Source of the DNA: a candidate division FCPU426 bacterium
GTDB lineage: Bacteria > Oederibacteriota > Muellerivitia > Muellerivitales > Muellerivitaceae
NCBI GenBank assembly: GCA_003136635.1
Contig: PLFD01000032.1
Span: 85,541-138,044, forward strand
Direction of reading: 5' to 3'
Length of the DNA: 52,504 nucleotides
How positions within the stretch are numbered: the first letter of the stretch is position 1; every line of letters starts with the position of its first letter. Position numbers and translations under genes: made by a program. The notes below the pieces were generated by a model, which was given only the letters and a program-made list of their open reading frames with translations, was not told the DNA's origin and did no database searches. This document shows, in pieces, positions 34,566 to 43,130 of the stretch.

Positions 34566-35315
34566 TTAATTTGAAACAGGATAATTCCAGTTAAGTCCCT
34601 CGACCCCCATGGTTTGTGAGTCCTGAGCCCAGACGGCCACACCCAGACGCGAAATATTCCATTGAAATTCAATGGGGATGGACAGTTTTTTGATTTTATC
34701 CAGAGAGGTTTGATAACGGACGACAAAGTTTTGAATCAATAATCTTCTGTTGTTTTCGCCGCGGTTCACGGAAGTTTTTAAATCATTTTCAAACACCACA
34801 ATATAAATGGTTTTACCCTTGAGTAAGTCTTCGGATGGATTGGATAAAAGGACCTGAATATTTTTAGAATGAATTTTCGTCTTTATTCCTAAAGAGGGTA
34901 ATGAAGATAGAAGGGAAGCCTGATCTAATTCGGCTTGAGCGGTGGACCGATCGGCTCCGTTAAATCCGGGTTGGCCGTTGACCACCATTTCGGGAGTGAA
35001 GACGGAAGCGGCATTGTAAAAACTGGCGTATTGTCGTTGACGGGCTGTGGCGAAAGAAGATGAAAAAGGATCTTTCCAGCCCAGGTAGTCCCAGTAATTC
35101 ACATGAAAAGCCAGGGGAAGAGCTTTTTTCGCTTTAAACAAAGCCATTCCCCAGGTATTGAGCAATTCTTCCGCCGGAGGACAACTGGAACAGCCCTGGG
35201 AAGTGAAAAGCTCGATTAAAACAGGAGAGGCTGGTTGTTTTACATCCTGAGCGTTTATTTGCCCCGCCCCAATAAAAAATAGCGTGGAAAGTAAAATTGA
35301 AATTCTTTTATTCAT
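34566..35315 (-). CDS. DUF1223 family secreted thioredoxin-fold protein
   Basis: A signal peptide (ISILLSTLFFIGAGQINA) is followed by the DUF1223 signature VLIELFTSQGCSSCPPAEELL, a thioredoxin-like CxxC near the N-terminus of the mature protein. FHVNYWDYLGWKDPFSSS, ASVFTPEMVVNGQPGFNGAD and the C-terminal strand-rich part also match the family. The 249-residue length is typical. DUF1223 proteins are presumed periplasmic redox or binding proteins; the exact function is not known. GGGGAG precedes the ATG. Confidence 0.85.
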   Translation of the reverse strand: MNKRISILLSTLFFIGAGQINAQDVKQPASPVLIELFTSQGCSSCPPAEELLNTWGMALFKAKKALPLAFHVNYWDYLGWKDPFSSSFATARQRQYASFYNAASVFTPEMVVNGQPGFNGADRSTAQAELDQASLLSSLPSLGIKTKIHSKNIQVLLSNPSEDLLKGKTIYIVVFENDLKTSVNRGENNRRLLIQNFVVRYQTSLDKIKKLSIPIEFQWNISRLGVAVWAQDSQTMGVEGLNWNYPVSN

Positions 35316-35366
35316 GAGTATCTCCCCGTTAATTGATGTACGACGGGGACGAAATAAAAGTTTCAG

Positions 35367-36506
35367 TTAGAGTTTTTCGGGAAAGTCTTTGAGTAATCGG
35401 CCGACCGCGTCGTAAAAGCGGTCCGGAATTTGAGAAATTCTTTCATCATCGATGAGGATGGGTTTGTCAAATAAGGAGTAAACATGAGAAATACCCACTT
35501 CATTAAGCCAGATGATATTCGGATCCAAGGCGCCCACAATCGCCACGCAGGGTATGCCGAGTTTTTTAGCCATCAGACTTACGGCTACAGGGGCTTTTCC
35601 TTCCAGGCTGGAAGCGTCCAGCATGCCTTCGCCGGTGATGACCAAATCGCAGCCTCTCATTTGATTCTCAAGTTTTAGCGTGTACGCCACAAAATCGAAA
35701 CCCAGGTCCAGTTTACCGCCCAAAGCCAACAGGGCCATGCCCATTCCGCCTGCGGCTCCAGCTCCCCTTTGACTTTTCAAAGAAGCTCCGGAAGCTTCCG
35801 AGAGGATTTTTTCAAAATGAGCCATTCCTTTTTCGAGTTCCTCGACCATTTCGGGTGTGGCTCCTTTTTGCGGGCCAAAAAACCGGGCCGAGCCAAACTC
35901 GCCTAAAAGCTGTACCCGGACGTCGACCAGGCCGGTGAAGTGAATATCTTTTAGATTTTTAAAAATGGGTTCCAGATCGATTTTTTCAATGAGAGATAAA
36001 TGTTGGCCGCCGGCTCCCTTTGGTAAAACGGACTTGGCGGATATTTTCGCGCCTAAGGCCTGGAGAAAACCCAGACCGCCGTCAATGGTGGCGCTTCCGC
36101 CCAAAGCGATGCGAATATTTCGGGCTCCTTTTTTGTAAGTTTCGAGGACCAATTCACCCGTGCCATAACTGGTGGTTAACATAGGGTTTCTTTCGGATTG
36201 GGTCAGTTTCGAAAGACCCGAAACCTGAGCCATCTCAATGATGGCGGAGTTTTTTTCAGGAAGATCGGCGAGACCATAGGTGGTGGGTTGGAGACGCATG
36301 AGGGGATCATGCGCGGTTGTGTCCGTGATTTTTCCTTTAAGAATATGAATGACGGTGTGGAGTGTGCCGTCTCCTCCATCCGCGACAGGGCAAACCCGCA
36401 CGAAGGCGCTGGACCGTTGTTTTTGTATAAGCTTATTTAAAGTATCAGCCACTCCTTGAGCGGTTGAAATTCCTTTAAATTTGTCAGGAGCGACGAGTAT
36501 TTTCAT
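35367..36506 (-). CDS. glxK: glycerate kinase (GarK/GlxK type)
   Basis: This 379-residue kinase belongs to the type 1 glycerate kinase family, which phosphorylates glycerate with ATP (normally to 2-phosphoglycerate). Hallmarks are ILVAPDKFKGISTAQGVA at the N-terminus, VRVCPVADGGDGTLHTV, TTSYGTGELV, IALGGSATIDGGLGFLQALGA, GAAGGMGMALLALGG and VITGEGMLDASSLEGKAPVAV. The product position is assigned by family only. No glyoxylate pathway genes flank it. The ribosome site is weak (only short purine runs before the ATG). It is divergent from acs. Confidence 0.92.
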   Translation of the reverse strand: MKILVAPDKFKGISTAQGVADTLNKLIQKQRSSAFVRVCPVADGGDGTLHTVIHILKGKITDTTAHDPLMRLQPTTYGLADLPEKNSAIIEMAQVSGLSKLTQSERNPMLTTSYGTGELVLETYKKGARNIRIALGGSATIDGGLGFLQALGAKISAKSVLPKGAGGQHLSLIEKIDLEPIFKNLKDIHFTGLVDVRVQLLGEFGSARFFGPQKGATPEMVEELEKGMAHFEKILSEASGASLKSQRGAGAAGGMGMALLALGGKLDLGFDFVAYTLKLENQMRGCDLVITGEGMLDASSLEGKAPVAVSLMAKKLGIPCVAIVGALDPNIIWLNEVGISHVYSLFDKPILIDDERISQIPDRFYDAVGRLLKDFPEKL

Positions 36507-36589
36507 TAAGTTGGATTATTCATTGGTTTTATTTTTAAAACTTCGGTACTAAACTGGTTTGACTCGAAATTCTATTTTAATGAGGAAAA

Positions 36590-38569
36590 ATGTCTTCGCA
36601 AGATCAATCCATGATTTCTCTACAAAAAGATTCGGTTGTTTTTCCACCGCCGGTCAAGTTTTCCTCGAAGGCTTATGTTGATTCCATTCAAAAATATCAG
36701 CAGATGTACGAACGTTCCATCCAAAATTCACATTCTTTTTGGTTGGAGCAAGCCGAGGAGTTGGATTGGTTTAAGAAGCCAACTCAAACACTTCAATACA
36801 ACTGGAGTACGGCGCAAAGGGTAATTGAACATACCTGGTTTGAAGATGGAGAATTGAATGTTTCGGTAAACTGTTTGGATCGTCATCTTTCAACGGCAGT
36901 TCGAGACAAAATTGCCATCCTTTGGCAGGGCGAAAAGGACGAGGAAGTCCGCAAAATCACTTATAAAGAGCTTCATGAAATGGTTTGCCGTTTTACCAAT
37001 GTTTTGATCTCCAAAGGGATCAAAAAGGGCGACCGTATTTGTGTTTATATGCCCATGGTGCCGGAAGCGGCAGCGGCTTTGCTGGCTTGCGCGCGTCTGG
37101 GAGCGATCCATTCGGTGGTATTCGGCGGATTTAGCGCTGAATCGATCAAAAGCCGTATTAAAGATTCGGATAATGTCGCGGTTATCACGGCGGATGTGGG
37201 TTTTCGAGCGGGAAAAATTATTCCCTTAAAGAACATCATGGATGAGGCTTTGGCCGATTGCCCCGGCGTTAAGACGGTGATTGTGTTTAAACGGGGAGAG
37301 GGACAGGTGAACCTCAAGCCGGGCAGGGATTACTGGTGGCATGAAGAGATAGTCAAGGCCGCCCCGATTCACCAGGCGGAAGCGCATAAGGCGGAGGACC
37401 CGCTTTTCATTCTTTATACTTCTGGCTCGACAGGAAAACCTAAAGGGGTATTACATACGACCGCCGGTTATTTGCTTCATGTGGCTTTGACTCACAAATA
37501 TATTTTTGATTGGCATCCGGAAGATATCTACTGGTGCACCGCAGATATCGGATGGGTGACGGGGCATAGCTATATTGTTTATGGCCCCTTGGCTAACGGC
37601 GCGACAACTTTAATGTTCGAGGGAGTTCCCAACTATCCGGACCCGGGGCGTTTTTGGCAGGTCGCCGCCAAACACAAGGTCAGTATTTTTTATACAGCTC
37701 CTACCGCTATTCGAGCCCTCATGCGCGAGGGAGAAGAATGGCCCAAAAAACATGATTTAAGTTCTTTAAAGGTTTTAGGTTCGGTAGGTGAACCGATTAA
37801 TCCTGAAGCCTGGATGTGGTATTACCGCAATGTCGGCCATAGTGAGACGCCGATTGTGGATACCTGGTGGCAGACTGAGACTGGTGGGTTTTTGATCGCG
37901 CCTTTTCCCGGAGCGCATTCCTTAAAACCCGGCAGCGCGGGCCGGCCTTTTTTTGGTGTGGAACCGGTGGTTTTGCGCGACGACGGCAGCGAGTGTAACC
38001 GTAATGAAGGCGGGAAACTTTGTATTAAAAAGCCCTGGCCAGGCATTATGCGCACTACCTGGGGTGATCATGAACGGTTTATTAATACTTATTTCACGAC
38101 TTTCAACAATATGTACTTCACGGGTGACGGCTGCCGGGTCGATCAAGACGGCGATTATTGGCTGATGGGCCGGGTAGATGACGTGGTGAATATCTCTGGA
38201 CATCGTATTGGAACAGCTGAAGTAGAAAGTGCTTTGGTGTCTTTTCCTTCCATAGCCGAATCGGCAGTGGTGGGTTACCCGCACGAGATTAAGGGGCAGG
38301 CTCTTTACGCTTTTGTGACTTTAAAAGAAGGCGTGCCTTCTTCCGAAGAACTTAAAAAAGAAATCGTTCAGCATGTCCGCAAAGAAATAGGGGCGATTGC
38401 CCAGCCGGATAAAATCCAATTCGCCGAAGGTTTGCCCAAAACCCGCAGCGGCAAGATCATGCGGCGTATTTTGAGAAAGATCGCTGAGAATGACACCACT
38501 CATTTAGGTGATACCTCTACGCTAGCCGATCCTTCGGTTGTGGATAAATTGGTGCAGGGGAAGCAATAA
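36590..38569 (+). CDS. acs: acetyl-CoA synthetase (AMP-forming)
   Basis: Acs activates acetate with ATP and CoA through an acetyl-AMP intermediate. The 659-residue protein is full length for the family. Seen are the N-terminal acs extension ([17 protein letters not shown]), [20 protein letters not shown] (P-loop), [43 protein letters not shown] and [14 protein letters not shown] with the lysine that is reversibly acetylated in many Acs enzymes. GAGGA lies before the ATG. It is expressed divergently from the glycerate kinase gene. No acetyltransferase or sirtuin is nearby. Confidence 0.96.
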   Translation: MSSQDQSMISLQKDSVVFPPPVKFSSKAYVDSIQKYQQMYERSIQNSHSFWLEQAEELDWFKKPTQTLQYNWSTAQRVIEHTWFEDGELNVSVNCLDRHLSTAVRDKIAILWQGEKDEEVRKITYKELHEMVCRFTNVLISKGIKKGDRICVYMPMVPEAAAALLACARLGAIHSVVFGGFSAESIKSRIKDSDNVAVITADVGFRAGKIIPLKNIMDEALADCPGVKTVIVFKRGEGQVNLKPGRDYWWHEEIVKAAPIHQAEAHKAEDPLFILYTSGSTGKPKGVLHTTAGYLLHVALTHKYIFDWHPEDIYWCTADIGWVTGHSYIVYGPLANGATTLMFEGVPNYPDPGRFWQVAAKHKVSIFYTAPTAIRALMREGEEWPKKHDLSSLKVLGSVGEPINPEAWMWYYRNVGHSETPIVDTWWQTETGGFLIAPFPGAHSLKPGSAGRPFFGVEPVVLRDDGSECNRNEGGKLCIKKPWPGIMRTTWGDHERFINTYFTTFNNMYFTGDGCRVDQDGDYWLMGRVDDVVNISGHRIGTAEVESALVSFPSIAESAVVGYPHEIKGQALYAFVTLKEGVPSSEELKKEIVQHVRKEIGAIAQPDKIQFAEGLPKTRSGKIMRRILRKIAENDTTHLGDTSTLADPSVVDKLVQGKQ

Positions 38570-38720
38570 GGTTAAAGTTCATCAACAATCATAATATTAT
38601 TATTCAGAGTTAATGGAAACATTGGGTTTTTTGCCCGTTTCTTGCGAAACTCTTAGTTCGAGTTAAACGTCAAAAGAAATAGAAGCCCTCGTTCAAAGAG
38701 CTCTAGTAAAGGTTGAGGTT

Positions 38721-39683
38721 ATGAAAAAGATTACTTTTGTTTTTTTGATTTTTTCCCTTGGTTTAACCGGTTTTGCGTTGGCGGCGGAGCGAGGCGGTGG
38801 AGGATCAGGTTCCGGGTTTTCGGGCGGAGGCTTCAGCTCCGGCTATTCAGGAGGTAGAAGCGGTTCTTTTGTTTCACCACGGCTTCGCAGTTTAGGGGTT
38901 CGCAGTGTTCCCCGGTCTTATACCAATCGATCTCAATTATTTAGTACGGGCAATAATCGTAATTTAGGTTTACCTTCCCAAGGCCCCCGCGGTGAAGCAT
39001 TTCGCTCCTCATTTGTTTCTCCTCGTGCGATGAACTCAACAATGGTTCGCAATAATATGGCATCTGCCAATTCCATCGGATTTAGATCACAAATTCGCGG
39101 ATTTAACGCCCGCGAAAACGTGACAGGCCATTACTATTGGCATAATTACAATGGTTTAAATTTTTGTCATTACTATGACCGCTGGGGTTGTAATTGGTAT
39201 GGCTGGTATGGAACTTCTGGTTTTTATTGGTCTTGCTGGTGGGGTAATAATTGGTGGTGGTATGATCCGACTTATTACCGCTGGTGCTATTGGTATGACG
39301 GCTGGTGGTGGTGGCAAAATCCTGAAAATGTCCAAGAAGTTGATGTTTATAACAACGGAGAATATGTACCTTCGAATTCGGATGAAACCCAAGTTCCAGA
39401 AACGCAAGCTGCGACAGAAAACTCGCCAGCACAGTCTCAAATTCAAACTTTTAACAGCAAAGATGGATCCCGCATGGTCAAATTGGCTGGTAATTCCCAC
39501 GATGCTTTTCTCTATGACACTTCTGAGAAGGCGGAATTTAAAGCGAAGTATTTAGCTTCGGGTGTGACGGATGTTCGTTTCTCAAATACCGATAATGGAA
39601 AGCCGCTTCAAATTATGCTGAGTTTATCAGATGGCACCTTTGAATTGTATGATGCTGACGGAAATCCTGTAGGCGGCAACTAA
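38721..39683 (+). CDS. secreted protein with extreme Trp/Tyr-rich block, paralogue 1
   Basis: This 320-residue protein has a signal peptide (residues 1-22), a Gly/Ser-rich segment (24-48) and a basic region with SLGVRSVPRSY. A block at about residues 137-200 holds roughly 16 Trp and 13 Tyr in 64 positions, plus Cys and His (pieces such as WWGNNWWWYDPTYYRWCYWY). After a Gln/Thr/Ser linker, a small C-terminal beta domain (about 240-320: FNSKDGSRMVKLAG, FLYDTSEKAEFKA, VRFSNTDNGKPLQIML) ends the protein. The next gene is a tandem paralogue. I do not know the family; metal binding, a structural role or an aromatic surface patch are all possible. Confidence 0.75.
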   Translation: MKKITFVFLIFSLGLTGFALAAERGGGGSGSGFSGGGFSSGYSGGRSGSFVSPRLRSLGVRSVPRSYTNRSQLFSTGNNRNLGLPSQGPRGEAFRSSFVSPRAMNSTMVRNNMASANSIGFRSQIRGFNARENVTGHYYWHNYNGLNFCHYYDRWGCNWYGWYGTSGFYWSCWWGNNWWWYDPTYYRWCYWYDGWWWWQNPENVQEVDVYNNGEYVPSNSDETQVPETQAATENSPAQSQIQTFNSKDGSRMVKLAGNSHDAFLYDTSEKAEFKAKYLASGVTDVRFSNTDNGKPLQIMLSLSDGTFELYDADGNPVGGN

Positions 39684-39697
39684 TAAGCGGAGGTTCT

Positions 39698-40873
39698 ATG
39701 ATGAAACAGATACTTTTTTTGGTTTTGCTGGCGGTTCTATTGCCCGGTTTGGTTTCGGCTCAGGATGATCGGCACGGCGACAGTAACGGTAATTTTCACG
39801 AAGGGCATGCGAATAATCGTAATGCTCGCCCCAAGCATAATGTTCGTCCTAATGTTTATAGGGCCAACCGTGTGGGTGTTTCTTCGCAAGTCAGAAGTTT
39901 AGGAGTACGGAGTTATCCCAGACCTTACGCGCGCACTCAACTGCTTGTCGCGCCTCGCGAACGTTCGGCTATAGCTTTTCCGAACCGGGGGGTCGGCGGC
40001 GCGGCTCTTCACACGAATGTGTTCGCCAGAACTAATTTCAGCGCAAATCCAGTTGTTCGAACCCATATGGCTTTGATTACGGGCGGCGCTTTCAGAGCTC
40101 AAATTGGAATTTATAACGCTAACGAAAGAATTGTCGGCAATTACTATTGGCATACTGGAAACGGGTTTAACTATTGCCATTATTACGACCACTGGGGATA
40201 CCACTGGTACGGCTGGTATTTGGGCAACTCGTATTTTTGGACCCGCTGGTACTCGAACAATTGGTGGTGGTATGATCCGGCTTATTACCGCTGGTGCTAT
40301 TGGCATGACGGTGGATGGTGGTGGCAGGACCCGGATACAACCACTGTTTATGTTTATAACAATGGCAGTTATATGCTGGCGGATGGTGCGAACGTTAACG
40401 TCAATGTTGGCAATGGACAAGGTTCGCCTTCGACTCAAGCGCCCGTTCAAAATCAGGGCGGTAAAAACGTTTATTACAGCAATGACGGCAGCCGTGAGGT
40501 GAAAGTAGTCGGAGCTGACGCTTTCTTATACGACGTTTCGGGTCAAAATGCTTTTAAACCGGTTTATTTGGGAACAAACGTGACCAGCGTGAAATTCTCA
40601 AACACGAGTAATGGAAAACCGCTTCAAGTGATGTTGTTGTTTAGTGACGGAAGCTTTGGATTATTTGATGACCAGGGGAATTCTGTTAATGGCGGTAATA
40701 ACAGCTCTGGAAATGACAATCAGTCACCCGCTAATAGCGATTCATCGATGGACAACAGCGGTAGCGGTCAAGCTCCGGCTGGCGTTAATAACAATCAGCC
40801 GCCCGCTGCTCAATCTGATTCTCCTGCGGACGGCAACAGTAATCCACCACCTATTCCGGGTTCAGGGAACTGA
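39698..40873 (+). CDS. secreted protein with extreme Trp/Tyr-rich block, paralogue 2
   Basis: This 391-residue protein has the same layout as its neighbour: signal peptide (ILFLVLLAVLLPGLVSA), a His/Asn/Arg-rich stretch, VRSLGVRSYPRPY, an aromatic block at about 149-210 (WYSNNWWWYDPAYYRWCYWH and GGWWWQDP), then the same beta domain (YYSNDGSREVKVVGADAFLYD, VKFSNTSNGKPLQVMLLFSDGSF). It has an extra Asn/Ser/Pro-rich low-complexity tail (about 325-391). GGAGG at 39689-39693 fits ATG 39701 slightly better than ATG 39698. The 14 bp gap and shared domains point to tandem duplication and co-expression. Divergence outside the core suggests different partners. Confidence 0.75.
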   Translation: MMKQILFLVLLAVLLPGLVSAQDDRHGDSNGNFHEGHANNRNARPKHNVRPNVYRANRVGVSSQVRSLGVRSYPRPYARTQLLVAPRERSAIAFPNRGVGGAALHTNVFARTNFSANPVVRTHMALITGGAFRAQIGIYNANERIVGNYYWHTGNGFNYCHYYDHWGYHWYGWYLGNSYFWTRWYSNNWWWYDPAYYRWCYWHDGGWWWQDPDTTTVYVYNNGSYMLADGANVNVNVGNGQGSPSTQAPVQNQGGKNVYYSNDGSREVKVVGADAFLYDVSGQNAFKPVYLGTNVTSVKFSNTSNGKPLQVMLLFSDGSFGLFDDQGNSVNGGNNSSGNDNQSPANSDSSMDNSGSGQAPAGVNNNQPPAAQSDSPADGNSNPPPIPGSGN

Positions 40874-40875
40874 TT

Positions 40876-41115
40876 TTATTGCGATAAAGCTTTTTCCAAA
40901 TCGTTGATTCGGGGGTTAATTAAAATCTTGCCCTCGATATCAACGGTAGGAATGACCCTCTTGCCGTTGGTGTAACCTAGCATGGTTTTGTAGTCATTGT
41001 CGTTTTGTTCAATATCCCGCTCTTCGTAGGAAATATTACGGTCTTTAAGCTCGTTTTTAAGCCTTCGGCAATCTCCACACCATGAAGTGGTATAGACAAT
41101 AATCTTCTTGGCCAT
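40876..41115 (-). CDS. glutaredoxin-like protein
   Basis: This 79-residue thioredoxin-fold protein has the redox motif TTSWCGDC near residues 9-16, the cis-proline segment VIPTVDIEG (TVP-like loop) at about 54-62, and no signal peptide. The size and CxxC motif fit glutaredoxin/mycoredoxin/NrdH-type small thiol reductases in the cytoplasm. GGAGG precedes the ATG. It ends 3 bp from the stop of the aromatic-rich protein on the other strand, so the two genes converge. Whether the electron donor is glutathione, thioredoxin reductase or another thiol cannot be seen. Confidence 0.88.
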   Translation of the reverse strand: MAKKIIVYTTSWCGDCRRLKNELKDRNISYEERDIEQNDNDYKTMLGYTNGKRVIPTVDIEGKILINPRINDLEKALSQ

Positions 41116-41221
41116 AAATCCTCCTCGTAGTTACCGACTTATTAAAGGCACGCTACTTGTTTTTTTCCAGACCCATTGTTGAAAATAGGTGCGCATCCAA
41201 CCAATTTAAAGGAGTTTTACA

Positions 41222-41995
41222 ATGCGTTTATGGCTTTTATCTCTAATTTTGATTTTAGCGGTTAGTCCAGTTTCCGCCAAGGTGATAACTCAAACGGTTG
41301 AGTATCAAGACGGTGATCAGGCCTTAGAGGGCTATTTAGCTTACGATGATTCCGTTCAGGGAAAAAGACCGGGCATTTTAGTGGTTCATGAATGGAATGG
41401 CTTGGGTCATTACGTTCAGTCGCGGGCCAGACAGTTGGCGAAATTGGGCTATGTCGCTTTCGCAGCGGATATTTATGGAAAAGGGGTAAGACCTTCGACG
41501 GTTGATGAGTCGAAGGCCGAGTCGGGGAAGTTTTACGCGGATCGAAAGCTTTTGCGTGAAAGAGCCAACGCGGGTCTTCAGCAGTTGGAAAACAACGCCA
41601 TCGTCGATACGACAAAAGTCGCCGCTATTGGATATTGTTTTGGAGGCGCTACTGTATTGGAATTAGGCCGAAGCGGCGCTGATATCGCGGGTATTGTGAG
41701 TTTTCACGGCGGATTAGCCAATCCCGCGCCGGCGGATGACAAGAATATCAAAGCCAAAGTTCTAGTCTTGCAGGGCGGGGCGGATAACTTTACTTTGCCC
41801 GATGTGCCGGCTTTTAAAAAGAGTTTTGATGACGCTAAGGTGGATTATCAATTTGTCACTTATCCTGGAGCGGTTCATGGTTTCACCAATCCGGATAACA
41901 AGGGAACTCTACCCGGCGTAAAATATGACGCCGACGCGGACAAAAAGTCCTGGCAAGCCATGAAAGAATTTTTTAAGAAAATATTTAATTCGTAA
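41222..41995 (+). CDS. exported dienelactone hydrolase family protein
   Basis: This 257-residue alpha/beta hydrolase has a signal peptide (LWLLSLILILAVSPVSA). Family motifs are VVHEWNGLGHYVQSRARQLA, AADIYGKGVRP, the nucleophile elbow GYCFGGATVLEL (Cys nucleophile of the DLH family), QGGADNFTLP for the acid and PGAVHGFTNPD with the catalytic His. AAAGGAG precedes the ATG. DLH proteins hydrolyse lactones and esters; a periplasmic version probably acts on unknown esters rather than on catechol breakdown, since no other degradation genes are present. A strong terminator follows. Confidence 0.9.
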   Translation: MRLWLLSLILILAVSPVSAKVITQTVEYQDGDQALEGYLAYDDSVQGKRPGILVVHEWNGLGHYVQSRARQLAKLGYVAFAADIYGKGVRPSTVDESKAESGKFYADRKLLRERANAGLQQLENNAIVDTTKVAAIGYCFGGATVLELGRSGADIAGIVSFHGGLANPAPADDKNIKAKVLVLQGGADNFTLPDVPAFKKSFDDAKVDYQFVTYPGAVHGFTNPDNKGTLPGVKYDADADKKSWQAMKEFFKKIFNS

Positions 41996-42008
41996 AATTT
42001 GAAGATTG

Positions 42009-42039
42009 AAAGGCCCGGCGAAAACCGCCGGGCCTTTTT
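42009..42039 (+). terminator. Rho-independent terminator
   Basis: AAAGGCCCGGCG (42009-42020) pairs perfectly with CGCCGGGCCTTT (42026-42037) around the 5-base loop AAAAC, followed by TT and an AT-rich stretch. It ends the hydrolase transcript; the convergent mutY stop codon (42038-42040) touches it, so it may serve both strands. Confidence 0.9.
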
Positions 42040-43129
42040 ATTTTGAGTTGTTTTTTTGAACGAAGTTTTTGAGGACCCATTGCCTCAATTTGCCTTGAGC
42101 GCTTGAAAAGGGAAGATCTTCCAGTTCGGCAGGGGTGACCCACTTGAGGTGGGTGGAGGCTTTGATCGTTTTTTTATTGCGCGCGATAAATAGATCCAAG
42201 TGAATTTTGTGATTGGTAATTTGATGCCGAATACTCTTAAAGGGTTTCTTTTCGGCCATAACGTTATATTCCTTTTCCATTTTTTGGCGGCCTTCATCCA
42301 TTGTTTTGCCCTCCGCGCTGGGAAATTCCCACAGTCCCTTTAGCCATTTTTCGTTTTCATCCCGTTTTTTGACCAATATTTTCTTTTTGTTTTCTACTAA
42401 AAGGGCAGCAATGGGCACTTCTATATTTTTTGCGGCTTTCGGCATTTCGGGCAAATCGGTTTGGATTCCTCTTTGGGCGGCTTCGCAGAATTGAAATAAA
42501 GGACAAAGAAGGCATTGAGGATTGTCGGATAGACACAGGGTAGCGCCCAATTCCATCAGCGCCTGGTTGAAGTCGCCGGGTCTTTTAGAGGGGATCAGAG
42601 AGCGGGCTATTTCCCATACATTTTGGTGGTTTTCACCGGTTTTTAAGTTACCCCGCAGCACAAAAAGACGGGAAAAAACACGGATGACATTTCCGTCCAC
42701 TAAAGGTTCTGCCTTTTGAAAGGCAATAGAAAGAACGGCTCCGGCGCTATATTGACCCACACCCGGTAATTTTAAGATTTCCTCCCGGGTTTGGGGAAGA
42801 TGGCCGTTAAATTCTTCGATTATCATTTTAGCCGCGGCCTGTAGATTTCTGGCGCGCCGGTAATAACCCAGTCCTTCCCATAGTTTTAAAATTTTCTCCT
42901 CTTTGGCTTTCGCCAAGGACTGCCAATCGGGTAATTCAGTTAAAAAACGACCGTAATAGGGAATAACGGTTTTGACCTGTGTCTGTTGAAGCATCATTTC
43001 GGAGACGAAAATAGAGTAAGGATCCTGGGTCCGCCGCCAGGGCAGATCCCGTTTGTTCTGATCGTACCAATCCAATAAATTTTTTTGAATTTGGAGCATA
43101 TGAATGTTGTTTATGGGAGATTTTTTCAT
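42038..43129 (-). CDS. mutY: A/G-specific adenine DNA glycosylase
   Basis: MutY removes adenine mispaired with 8-oxoguanine. The 363-residue protein contains PWRRTQDPYSIFVSEMMLQQTQV (catalytic Glu region), the helix-hairpin-helix LPGVGQYSAGAVLSIAF, VDGNVIRVFSR with the catalytic Asp, and the [4Fe-4S] cysteines CLSDNPQCLLCPLFQFC in the C-x6-C-x2-C-x5-C spacing. The C-terminal NUDIX-like domain (KILVKKRDENEKWLKGLWEFP) recognises 8-oxoG. It starts one base after the cyclase-like gene's stop, so both are probably co-transcribed. Homology may begin at the internal Met 11; no better ribosome site was seen for either start. Confidence 0.94.
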   Translation of the reverse strand: MKKSPINNIHMLQIQKNLLDWYDQNKRDLPWRRTQDPYSIFVSEMMLQQTQVKTVIPYYGRFLTELPDWQSLAKAKEEKILKLWEGLGYYRRARNLQAAAKMIIEEFNGHLPQTREEILKLPGVGQYSAGAVLSIAFQKAEPLVDGNVIRVFSRLFVLRGNLKTGENHQNVWEIARSLIPSKRPGDFNQALMELGATLCLSDNPQCLLCPLFQFCEAAQRGIQTDLPEMPKAAKNIEVPIAALLVENKKKILVKKRDENEKWLKGLWEFPSAEGKTMDEGRQKMEKEYNVMAEKKPFKSIRHQITNHKIHLDLFIARNKKTIKASTHLKWVTPAELEDLPFSSAQGKLRQWVLKNFVQKNNSK

Positions 43130-43130
43130 T

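Noticed and set aside
39899..40450. 183-codon antisense frame within the second aromatic-rich gene
   Set aside because: The low-complexity Trp/Tyr codons produce an open antisense frame; the sense protein has a signal peptide and a paralogue, the antisense product has neither.
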